Assembly: GCA_020442545.1 (NCBI GenBank)
Contig: JAGRJX010000020.1
Coordinates: 1-5,184, forward strand
Source: Lysobacterales bacterium
GTDB taxonomy: Bacteria > Pseudomonadota > Gammaproteobacteria > Xanthomonadales > Xanthomonadaceae
DNA length: 5,184 nucleotides
Direction: 5' to 3'
Position numbers and translations under genes: made by a program. Under the pieces are notes generated by a model. That model was not told the DNA's origin. It did no database searches and saw only the letters and a list, made by a program, of their open reading frames with translations. Below, piece by piece: positions 1-5,184 of this stretch (positions are counted from its first letter, which is position 1; each line of letters starts with the position of its first letter).

Positions 1-250
1 TGGCCAAGTTTGAAGTCGAACATGGTGACGGATTCCCGGAAAGAACTGGATAGGCGGTCGCAAACGACGAGACAACAACAGTCTACAAGTCAACGATACG
101 ATGCCATTGTCATTCATGCGACATCTGACCTGGAGTCAGCAGCAGACTGGCCGCCCCTCCGACGTCTTGTCGGCGCAAGAACCCGCACAGAACAAGAACC
201 TTCTGGGCATCATGGCACTGACGACCGGGAAACCGACAGCTTCGGACAAC
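1..250. other. Upstream flank without a recognisable gene
   Basis: I see no supported gene here. The one reading frame that spans the stretch (from the ATG at 19 or an upstream in-frame start, through to 357) gives a low-complexity protein rich in Arg, Gln, Thr and Ser. It runs straight through the tracrRNA and the cas9 ribosome binding site, so it is very unlikely to be real. A small inverted repeat (CCGAC, five-base loop, GTCGG) lies near 159-173, but it has no U-tract and no evident role. A cas9 promoter could lie here or within the tracrRNA region, but I found no convincing -35/-10 pair on the plus strand. Confidence 0.5.
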
Positions 251-251
251 G

Positions 252-276
252 AAAAACCCGCCTTGCGGCGGGTTTT
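252..276 (-). terminator. Intrinsic terminator of the tracrRNA
   Basis: On the minus strand, AAAACCCGCC (276-267), loop GCAA and GGCGGGTTTT (262-253) form a perfect 10-bp stem, and one more T at 252 gives a run of five. This is a typical rho-independent terminator ending the tracrRNA, and it probably also forms the last structured element of the guide RNA. On the plus strand the same hairpin is followed by TTTTGG, so it could also partly stop rightward transcription before cas9. Confidence 0.85.
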
Positions 277-277
277 G

Positions 278-292
278 GATTCGAATTGAATC
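278..292 (-). other. Nexus-like hairpin of the tracrRNA
   Basis: The minus strand reads GATTC-AATTC-GAATC, a 5-bp perfect stem with a 5-nt loop directly after the anti-repeat and an AA linker. Its place matches the first stem-loop after the anti-repeat in Cas9 guide RNAs, which Cas9 contacts. It is shorter than the corresponding Nme element as I remember it. The fold is inferred by eye. Confidence 0.6.
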
Positions 293-295
293 TTA

Positions 296-327
296 TTGTA
301 GCAACGGCTCTCACCCCGGAAAGCTAC
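296..327 (-). repeat. Anti-repeat of the CRISPR repeat within the tracrRNA
   Basis: On the plus strand this stretch reads in the same sense as the crRNA repeat and matches it at 28 of 32 ungapped positions. Positions 308-327 match perfectly over 20 bases, and 296-302 match over 7. The four mismatches fall within 303-307 and form the internal loop of the crRNA:tracrRNA duplex. The match stops at 327, because 328-330 (CCG) differs from the repeat's final AAT. A lone, internally diverged repeat copy beside cas9 and outside the array is the usual sign of a tracrRNA. Confidence 0.93.
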
Positions 328-333
328 CCGACA

Positions 334-362
334 AAACTAGCAGGAGAAGTCACATGACGCAA
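334..362 (-). promoter_or_regulatory. Possible tracrRNA promoter overlapping the cas9 start
   Basis: On the minus strand, TTGCGT (362-357) and TAGTTT (339-334) are 17 bp apart, and TGC directly before the second box gives an extended -10. Each box matches the sigma-70 consensus at only about three of six positions. The predicted start, five to eight bases past 334, falls at 329-326, just where the repeat match begins. That agreement is the main support. The -35 box would lie on the first codons of cas9. Confidence 0.35.
342..349 (+). promoter_or_regulatory. cas9 ribosome binding site
   Basis: AGGAGAAG contains AGGAG (342-346), which ends seven bases before the ATG at 354. This is a good Shine-Dalgarno match at normal spacing, and it fixes the cas9 start. 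The site lies on the strand opposite the proposed tracrRNA promoter. Confidence 0.8.
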
Positions 363-3300
363 CAGACCTATTCGCTTGGCCTCGATATCGGCATCGCCTC
401 GGTGGGCTGGTGCGTTCTCGGCGGCAACCGGATCATCGACCTTGGCGTCCGCGCCTTCGACAAGGCGGAAACCCCGGACAGGGGCGAACCGCTGAACAAG
501 GTTCGTCGCGAAGCGCGTCTGTTGCGCCGCCGCCTGTATCGTCGTGCATGGCGGCTGACCACGCTGGCGCGACTACTCACCGACGAAGGCCTGGTGCGCG
601 ATGCATCGATATTGAAGCAGAACAGGCCACCCAAAGGTTTTCCAACCCCGAACCTGTGGAAGCTGCGCGTCGAAGCGCTTGATCGCCCGCTTGACGGTGA
701 GGAATGGGCGCGGGTGATCTACCACCTTTGCAAGCATCGCGGCTTCCACTGGTACAGCAAGGCCGAGCAGGCCAAACAAGAGAGCGAAGCCGGTGCGAAA
801 GGCGGCAGCGTCAAGCAAGGGCTGTCGAAAACAACCGCACTGATGAATGAAAAGGGATACCGCACTGCGGCCGAAATGGTGTTGTCGGAGTTCCCTGAAG
901 CGCAACGCAACAAGGCTGGCAGCTACGACAAAGCCCTGTCACGGGTGTTGCTGGATGCCGAGCTCGGCATGCTGTTCGTGGCACAGCGCGGATTCGGCAA
1001 TCCGTATGCAAACGTGGAACTGGAGACAGAGATTCGCGGCAACGGCGATCAACGCAGCGGCCTGTTCTGGGAAGTGAAGCCGGCACTTTCCGGCGAAAAC
1101 CTGTTGAATATGCTGGGTCATTGCACCTTCGAGGAGCAAGAGAAGCGCGCGCCCAAGGCCAGCTTCAGCGCAGAGCGGCATGTCTGGCTGACCCGGCTCA
1201 ACAACCTGCGCATCGTGGTCAACGGCGTGGCACGCGGCTTGAATGAGGATGAACGTCGCATCGCCCTGCCACTTCCCTATGGCCATGCCAATGGCACGGT
1301 GACCTACAAACAACTGCGTTCCGCGCTGGAAAAAGCCGGGTTGGATCACTTCAATTTCGTCGGCATCAATGACGACAAGGAAAAGGAAGCCCTGAGCAAG
1401 GTTCCGGCGTTTTCCACGCTCGCCAAAGCCTTGAAGGAGGCCGGCCTGGAGGCCGAGTGGAAGAAGATTTCTTGTGAAGCGATGGAAGGCAACCCGGATA
1501 CTTTGGATCAGATCGCCGTGGTATTGAGCGTTTACAAGGACGATGGTGAAATCGAACGCGAGCTGCTCAAGCTGAATCTGCCGGGCGGCGAGCGGATGAT
1601 CGCCGCCCTGCTTGCGGTCAGCTTCGACAAGTTCAGCAATCTGTCGTTGAAGGCGCTGCGCAGGATCGTGCCGGCGATGGAAAAAGGCCTGCGCTACGAC
1701 GATGCGGTGAAAGCGGCCGGCTACGAGCACCACAGCCAGCTCGTCAAGCCCGATGCCGGGAAGATGCTGTATCTGCCGTCGTTCTATTCCGCTCGCGACA
1801 AGGACGGCAAGATGCTGTTCCGCGACGACATTGACGTACCACGCAACCCGGTGGTGCTGCGTGCGCTCAACCAGACGCGCAAGGTGGTCAACGCCATCAT
1901 CCGGGAATACGGCTCGCCGGCAGCGGTGCATATCGAAATGGCGCGCGACCTTTCCCGCCCGCTGGACGAGCGACTGAAGGTCGGCAAGGCGCAAAAGGAA
2001 TATGCCGAAGAGAACGAAAAGGCCCGTAGCGAACTGGCTGCACTGCTCGGTGGCACGCGCCCCAAAGGGCGCATGTTCGAGAAATACCGGTTCTACCGCG
2101 AGCAAGGCGGGAAATGCGCGTATTGCATCAGCGCGCTGGATTTGAATCAGGTTCTGAGCGATGACAACTACGCGCAAGTCGATCATGCCTTGCCGTATTC
2201 GCGCAGCTACGACGACAGCCGCAACAACAAGGTCGTCGTACATACCAAATGCAACCAGGACAAGGGAAATCGCACCCCGTTCGAGTACCTCGGTGGCGCG
2301 GAAGACAGCCCGCAATGGCAAAAGTATTCCGCGTGGGTGGAAAGCAACCATTCCTACCGTCTGGCCAAGCGCAACCGCTTGTTGCGAAAGAACTACGGGC
2401 GTGAGGAAGCCGAAGGTTTCAAGGCTCGCAACCTCAACGACACCCGCTACATCTGCCGGTTCATCAAGCAGTACGTCGAAGACAACCTGCAGCTGAGCGG
2501 CGACAGCAAGCGCTGCGTTGTGGTCAGCGGCCAGTTGACCGGTTTCCTGCGCGCGCGCTGGGGGCTGGCCAAGCTTCGCGAAGGCAGTGATCGTCACCAT
2601 GCGCTGGATGCGGCAGTGGTGGCCGCCTGTAGCCACGGCATGGTCAAGCGGCTATCGGATTACTCACGACGCAAGGAGTTGAAGGGCGCACGAGAAGGCT
2701 TCCGGGATGCAGAAACCGGCGAGGTGCTGGACATCGCCGCACTGCGCCGGCTGGAGAACCACTTCCCGGTGCCGTTCGCGCATTTCGCCGACGAGCTGTG
2801 CTGGCGGGTGGGCATCGAGCGCAGTACCGGCAAAGTGCTGGAAGACACGACGGTAGAGACGCTGCTCGAAAACCTGCGCACGCTGAAAGACGATGCCGGC
2901 CACCCGCGCTACGACCAATCCGCGCTACAGACCGCGCGTCCGCTATTCGTCTCGCGTGCGCCACAACGGCGCAATGGGGGCGCGGCACACAAGGACACGA
3001 TTTACGCCAAACCTTCCGAATTTCAGCGGCTGTTGGTGACGGACAAAAGCAAGCAAGGCAAGCGTTCACGCCCCGCCACATCGACAGAATTACAGGGCAT
3101 GGCTATCGAGAAGATCGGCCTGTTCGATGAATCCGGCATGGGTGCGGCACGCAAGTACCGCCTGACGCCGGAGCGGCTGGATGACCTCGTGGATGCTCAT
3201 CGCAATGAGCGCATGATCCATGCCTTGCGGCTTTGGCTTGCGGATCGCGGTGACAAGCCACGCAAGGACTCGATCAAGGCCTATCCACGCAAACCTCTGA

Positions 3301-3818
3301 AGAGTGACCCGCCTGACGGGCCATTCACCGGACCAGTGATCAAGTCAGTGAAGCTCAATGCGGGGCCGATGACCGGCCTGGATGTACGCGGCGGTCTGGC
3401 ACAGAACGCCTCGATGGTGCGCGTTGACGTTTTTCGCAAGGACGGGAAGTACCACCTGGTGCCGGTGTATGTGCATCACCGCGTCAAGGAATTGCCGATG
3501 CGCGCCATTGTCGCATTCAAGAGCGAAGACCAATGGACGCCGGTCGATGACGACCAGTTTCTGTTCTCGCTGTACCCCAACGATCTGATCGAACTCGAAC
3601 AGAAGGGCAAGCCGCCACTGATGGGCTATTTCGCCGGATGCGACCGTTCCACTGCTGCGGTTTCGGTTTGGCTTCATGATCGAAACACCGCACTCGGTAA
3701 AGACGGACAAGTCCGTGGCGTAGGCGTAAAAACCGCGCTTAGGCTTGAAAAACTCAACGTTGATGTCCTTGGCCGCATCTACCCGGCCACGCCGGAGCCG
3801 AGGCGTGGGCTGGCGTAG
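354..3818 (+). CDS. cas9: CRISPR-associated endonuclease Cas9, type II-C (Nme-like)
   Basis: Cas9 is the RNA-guided double-strand DNA nuclease of the system; it cuts targets matching a crRNA held with the tracrRNA. In order: RuvC-I with LGLDIGIASVGW (catalytic D11); the Arg-rich bridge helix, about 47-75; the REC lobe to about 480, with LCKHRGFHW, MLGHCTF and KALRRIVPAMEKG; RuvC-II HIEMARD (E528); HNH with VDHALPYSR (D610, H611) and CNQDKGN (N634); the conserved RNLNDTRY (692-699); RuvC-III DRHHALDA (H749, D752); and the wedge and PAM-interacting region to the end, with SMVRVDVF, LYPNDLIE, GYFAGCDRST and GVGVKTAL. All catalytic residues are present, so the enzyme should be active. At 1154 aa it is longer than Nme Cas9 (1082 aa). 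The extra length lies mainly in REC and at about 886-932. The ATG has a good ribosome binding site seven bases upstream. The stop codon lies within cas1, implying one operon. PAM-contact residues differ from Nme. Confidence 0.97.
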   Translation: MTQQTYSLGLDIGIASVGWCVLGGNRIIDLGVRAFDKAETPDRGEPLNKVRREARLLRRRLYRRAWRLTTLARLLTDEGLVRDASILKQNRPPKGFPTPNLWKLRVEALDRPLDGEEWARVIYHLCKHRGFHWYSKAEQAKQESEAGAKGGSVKQGLSKTTALMNEKGYRTAAEMVLSEFPEAQRNKAGSYDKALSRVLLDAELGMLFVAQRGFGNPYANVELETEIRGNGDQRSGLFWEVKPALSGENLLNMLGHCTFEEQEKRAPKASFSAERHVWLTRLNNLRIVVNGVARGLNEDERRIALPLPYGHANGTVTYKQLRSALEKAGLDHFNFVGINDDKEKEALSKVPAFSTLAKALKEAGLEAEWKKISCEAMEGNPDTLDQIAVVLSVYKDDGEIERELLKLNLPGGERMIAALLAVSFDKFSNLSLKALRRIVPAMEKGLRYDDAVKAAGYEHHSQLVKPDAGKMLYLPSFYSARDKDGKMLFRDDIDVPRNPVVLRALNQTRKVVNAIIREYGSPAAVHIEMARDLSRPLDERLKVGKAQKEYAEENEKARSELAALLGGTRPKGRMFEKYRFYREQGGKCAYCISALDLNQVLSDDNYAQVDHALPYSRSYDDSRNNKVVVHTKCNQDKGNRTPFEYLGGAEDSPQWQKYSAWVESNHSYRLAKRNRLLRKNYGREEAEGFKARNLNDTRYICRFIKQYVEDNLQLSGDSKRCVVVSGQLTGFLRARWGLAKLREGSDRHHALDAAVVAACSHGMVKRLSDYSRRKELKGAREGFRDAETGEVLDIAALRRLENHFPVPFAHFADELCWRVGIERSTGKVLEDTTVETLLENLRTLKDDAGHPRYDQSALQTARPLFVSRAPQRRNGGAAHKDTIYAKPSEFQRLLVTDKSKQGKRSRPATSTELQGMAIEKIGLFDESGMGAARKYRLTPERLDDLVDAHRNERMIHALRLWLADRGDKPRKDSIKAYPRKPLKSDPPDGPFTGPVIKSVKLNAGPMTGLDVRGGLAQNASMVRVDVFRKDGKYHLVPVYVHHRVKELPMRAIVAFKSEDQWTPVDDDQFLFSLYPNDLIELEQKGKPPLMGYFAGCDRSTAAVSVWLHDRNTALGKDGQVRGVGVKTALRLEKLNVDVLGRIYPATPEPRRGLA

Positions 3819-4698
3819 CGTCATCGTCAGCAAGCCGGCACGGCTGTCGGTGAAGAACCGGCAACTGCTGCTGGAACAGGGCGAAGGCGACAGCGTCACA
3901 CTGCCGCTGGAAGACCTCTGCGTGCTGGTGCTGGACACGCCACAAACGGTGGTTACCGGTGCGCTGCTGTCCGAATTTGCCGCTCACGCCATTGCGGTCA
4001 TCACCTGTGACGCGAGCCACCATCCCAACGGCACGTTGCTGCCCTACCTGCCACACAGCCGCACCATGCGGGTGATGCACAAGCAACTGGCGCTGAGCTT
4101 GCCGCAGAAGAAGCGCGCATGGCGCAGCCTGGTGCAGCAGAAGCTGCGAAATCAGGGCCAATGCCTGAGCCGGTTCAGGCCTGGCGCGGGCGATTTCCTG
4201 TTCAAGCAGGCCGGGATGGTCCGCTCCGGCGATCCTGACAACCGGGAAAGCGCTGGCGCACGCTACTACTTTGCCGAACTGTTCGGCGCGCGTTTCACCC
4301 GCGATGAAGACCGCTGGGTCAATTCAGCGCTCAACTACGGCTACGCCATCCTGCGTGCGGCCATCGCACGAGCGCTGGTGACGCACGGCTTTCTGCCTGC
4401 GTTCGGTTTGCATCATCGGAGCCAGCTCAACGCCTTCAATCTGGCCGACGACCTGATCGAACCGCTGCGCCCGTTCGTCGATGCCTGGGTGCGCGGCAAC
4501 GTGCTGAAAGATCCCGGCGCGCTGCAAAAAAGCGACAAGGCCGCATTGGTGCAATTGCTGTATTTCGACGTGCAGATGAAGAGCGGAGCCATGAACATCC
4601 TTGCCGCCATCGAGCACATGGTCGAAAGTCTGGGGCGCTACTGCGATCACGCCCGCATCAGCGAACTGGATTGGCCGGCTTTCCGGCTTGACGGATAA
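3805..4698 (+). CDS. cas1: CRISPR integrase Cas1, type II
   Basis: Cas1 forms the spacer integrase with Cas2 and inserts new spacers into the array. I chose the GTG at 3805 (297 aa). It gives the N-terminus MGWRSVIVSKPARLSVKN, which fits type II Cas1, and GGAG at 3794-3797 lies seven bases upstream. An in-frame ATG at 3745 would add 20 residues (KNSTLMSLAASTRPRRSRG and similar) that read like the cas9 tail in another frame. The N-terminal beta domain covers about the first 80 residues; the helical catalytic domain follows. Likely metal ligands are E148 (DNRES), H204 (LHHRSQLNAF) and E219 (DDLIEPLRP). They line up with E149, H205 and E220 of Streptococcus pyogenes Cas1 as I remember them. The gene overlaps the end of cas9 by 14 bases and is followed by cas2 after 6 bases, which suggests coupled translation. 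It looks intact. Confidence 0.95.
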   Translation: MGWRSVIVSKPARLSVKNRQLLLEQGEGDSVTLPLEDLCVLVLDTPQTVVTGALLSEFAAHAIAVITCDASHHPNGTLLPYLPHSRTMRVMHKQLALSLPQKKRAWRSLVQQKLRNQGQCLSRFRPGAGDFLFKQAGMVRSGDPDNRESAGARYYFAELFGARFTRDEDRWVNSALNYGYAILRAAIARALVTHGFLPAFGLHHRSQLNAFNLADDLIEPLRPFVDAWVRGNVLKDPGALQKSDKAALVQLLYFDVQMKSGAMNILAAIEHMVESLGRYCDHARISELDWPAFRLDG

Positions 4699-4704
4699 TC
4701 ATCC

Positions 4705-5037
4705 ATGAGCAGGGAGACCCGACGTTTTATGCGCCTGCTGGTGTTCTTCGATCTGCCCACGGTGACCAAGGCGGACAAACGCGCCTACACGCTGTTTCGC
4801 CGGTTTCTGCTGAAAGACGGATACGACATGCTGCAATGGTCGGTGTACGCACGCATCGTCAATGGCGCGGATGACGTGACCAAGCACCAGCAACGCCTTT
4901 CAGCCAACCTGCCGAAGAAGGGCTCGGTGCGCTGCATGAAGGTCAGCGAAAAGCAGTACGCCGGTATGGAAATCCTGGTCGGCACCCAGACCGTGCAAGA
5001 AGAAACCGTTGCCGTACACCAACTCCTGCTGCTTTAG
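4705..5037 (+). CDS. cas2: CRISPR adaptation protein Cas2
   Basis: Cas2 is the small dimeric partner of Cas1 in spacer acquisition; it bridges two Cas1 dimers and mainly plays a structural role. The protein (110 aa) has a ferredoxin-like fold pattern: first strand MRLLVFFDLP with the conserved D16, then a helix with KADKRAYTLFRRFLLKDGY, then WSVYARIVNG and KGSVRCMKVSEKQYAGMEILVG. These segments are typical of type II Cas2. The ATG at 4705 is preferred over the in-frame ATG at 4729 because relatives carry a short polar leader before FMRLLVFFDLP. The Shine-Dalgarno is weak (CGGA at 4692-4695), so translation probably depends on coupling to cas1, whose stop lies six bases upstream. The tail QLLLL ends at TAG, and no downstream cas gene follows before the array. 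Confidence 0.95.
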   Translation: MSRETRRFMRLLVFFDLPTVTKADKRAYTLFRRFLLKDGYDMLQWSVYARIVNGADDVTKHQQRLSANLPKKGSVRCMKVSEKQYAGMEILVGTQTVQEETVAVHQLLLL

Positions 5038-5058
5038 CCTCGCTTTTTCTCGCCGCCA

Positions 5059-5090
5059 GAAAAAAGAAACTCCCTTCAGAACAGGGAGTT
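5059..5090 (-). terminator. Intrinsic terminator for the leftward CRISPR array transcript
   Basis: AACTCCCT (5068-5075) and AGGGAGTT (5083-5090) form a perfect 8-bp stem with a 7-nt loop. Read on the minus strand, the hairpin is followed by TTTCTTTTTTCT, a good U-tract. Read on the plus strand it is followed by ATCAATTGG, which is not U-rich. It therefore suits transcription arriving from the array, stopping it before it runs antisense into cas2. It is a poor terminator for the cas operon. Confidence 0.75.
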
Positions 5091-5101
5091 ATCAATTGGA
5101 G

Positions 5102-5137
5102 ATTGTAGCTTTCCGGGGTGAGAGAGGGAGCTACAAC
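5102..5137 (-). repeat. CRISPR repeat 1 (last repeat in crRNA direction)
   Basis: This is the only complete repeat in the window, 36 nt long. It supplies the tracrRNA-pairing handle for the spacer to its right (upstream in the crRNA direction). A G precedes both visible repeats on the plus strand (5101 and 5168), so a 37-nt repeat cannot be excluded with only two copies. Confidence 0.93.
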
Positions 5138-5168
5138 GTCAAGCGCCTCGCCCATCGTGGCGGCGATG
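5138..5168 (-). other. CRISPR spacer 1
   Basis: The spacer is 31 nt if the repeat is 36 nt, or 30 nt if the shared G at 5168 belongs to the repeat. It is GC-rich. In crRNA sense one frame stays open and reads IAATMGEALD, so the source could be a coding sequence, but ten codons are too few to conclude this. I see no match to it elsewhere in the window. Its source is unknown. Confidence 0.88.
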
Positions 5169-5184
5169 ATTGTAGCTTTCCGGG

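Larger units (their letters stand above)
251..327 (-). ncRNA. tracrRNA (trans-activating CRISPR RNA)
   Basis: This RNA pairs with the repeat part of crRNA, allowing RNase III processing and loading into Cas9. Read on the minus strand, its 5' part is the anti-repeat. Twenty bases (327 to 308) are perfectly complementary to repeat positions 14-33. A 5 x 5 internal loop follows (CCGTT opposite TCCCT), then GCTACAA pairs with repeat positions 2-8, with a further U:G wobble at position 1. Next come AAG, a small hairpin (GATTC/GAATC, loop 283-287) in the place of the nexus stem, and a strong GC-rich terminator. From memory, CCGTTGCTACAATAAG is also found in the Nme tracrRNA, which supports the call. 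The ends are inferred: the 5' end from where the repeat match stops and from a possible promoter, and the 3' end from the terminator. The RNA would be about 77 nt. It is divergent from cas9, and its 5' end lies in the cas9 leader. Confidence 0.9.
5102..5184 (-). CRISPR. Start of a type II-C CRISPR array (cut by the window edge)
   Basis: One full 36-nt repeat (5102-5137), one spacer (5138-5168) and the first 16 nt of a second repeat (5169-5184, identical to the first over that length) are visible. In crRNA sense (minus strand) the repeat begins GTTGTAGCTCCCTCTC and ends GGAAAGCTACAAT. Its ends form an 8-bp inverted repeat (TTGTAGCT/AGCTACAA). The first 13 bases and the final GCTACAAT agree with the Nme repeat as I recall it. 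The orientation follows from complementarity to the tracrRNA. This edge is therefore the 3' end of the array transcript, and any leader should lie beyond the right edge. The array's total length cannot be seen. Confidence 0.95.

Noticed and set aside
35..43. CCCGGAAAG, identical to nine bases of the repeat, as a possible second degenerate repeat
   Set aside because: The match does not extend on either side, and a nine-base match is expected by chance given the search space.
159..173. CCGAC-GTCTT-GTCGG inverted repeat as a terminator or operator
   Set aside because: The stem is only five base pairs with no U-tract on either side and no neighbouring promoter; such repeats are common by chance.
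10..357. Open frame on the plus strand across the upstream region (115 codons)
   Set aside because: It has low-complexity composition and no recognisable domain, and it crosses the tracrRNA terminator, the anti-repeat and the cas9 ribosome binding site. It is not credible as a gene.
939..2636. Long open frame on the minus strand inside cas9 (565 codons)
   Set aside because: It is the antisense shadow of cas9 in GC-rich DNA. The cas9 frame over the same bases carries all the conserved motifs, and the antisense product has no recognisable family features.
3345..3938. Minus-strand open frame of 197 codons over the cas9-cas1 junction
   Set aside because: It is antisense to two well-supported genes, has no ribosome binding site or family motif, and shows only third-position GC shadowing.
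4729..5037. Shorter cas2 from the in-frame ATG at 4729
   Set aside because: It has no better ribosome binding site, and related Cas2 proteins carry a short leader before FMRLLVFFDLP, so 4705 is preferred.
1..5184. An undescribed system, accessory cas gene, anti-CRISPR or mobile element
   Set aside because: The coding space is filled by cas9, cas1 and cas2, with 14-base and 6-base junctions. There is no transposase, attachment site or additional small gene in the gaps, and the components match a known subtype II-C layout.

Overview
This window is a nearly complete type II-C CRISPR-Cas locus of the Neisseria meningitidis (Nme) Cas9 kind. It runs left to right: a divergently encoded tracrRNA, cas9, cas1, cas2, and the start of a CRISPR array that continues past the right edge. 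There is no cas4 or csn2, which fits subtype II-C. The coding sequence is moderately GC-rich with a clear third-position GC preference. Together with the Nme-type Cas9, repeat and tracrRNA, this suggests a beta- or gammaproteobacterium, but the species cannot be named from the sequence.

Region by region: positions 1 to about 250 hold no gene I can support. Positions about 251-327, read on the minus strand, encode the tracrRNA. Its anti-repeat matches the CRISPR repeat at 28 of 32 positions, and it is followed by a short hairpin and an intrinsic terminator. Cas9 (354-3818, 1154 aa) has all three RuvC motifs and the HNH motif intact. Cas1 begins at a GTG inside the end of cas9 (3805-4698), and cas2 follows six bases later (4705-5037). 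A hairpin whose U-tract faces left (5059-5090) lies between cas2 and the first repeat. The array then shows one full 36-nt repeat, one spacer of about 31 nt and 16 nt of a second repeat.

How it works together: Cas1 and Cas2 should integrate new spacers. The array is read on the minus strand, toward cas2, and ends at the hairpin. Each spacer-repeat RNA pairs with the tracrRNA, and the duplex loads into Cas9 for DNA cleavage. The crRNA direction is fixed by the tracrRNA: only the minus-strand repeat can pair with the minus-strand tracrRNA.

I found no unknown system here. The points most worth checking are the overlap of the tracrRNA 5' end and its likely promoter with the cas9 leader and start codon, the altered PAM-contact residues in Cas9, an extra segment of roughly 45 residues before its PAM-interacting region, and a possible zinc site in the HNH domain.
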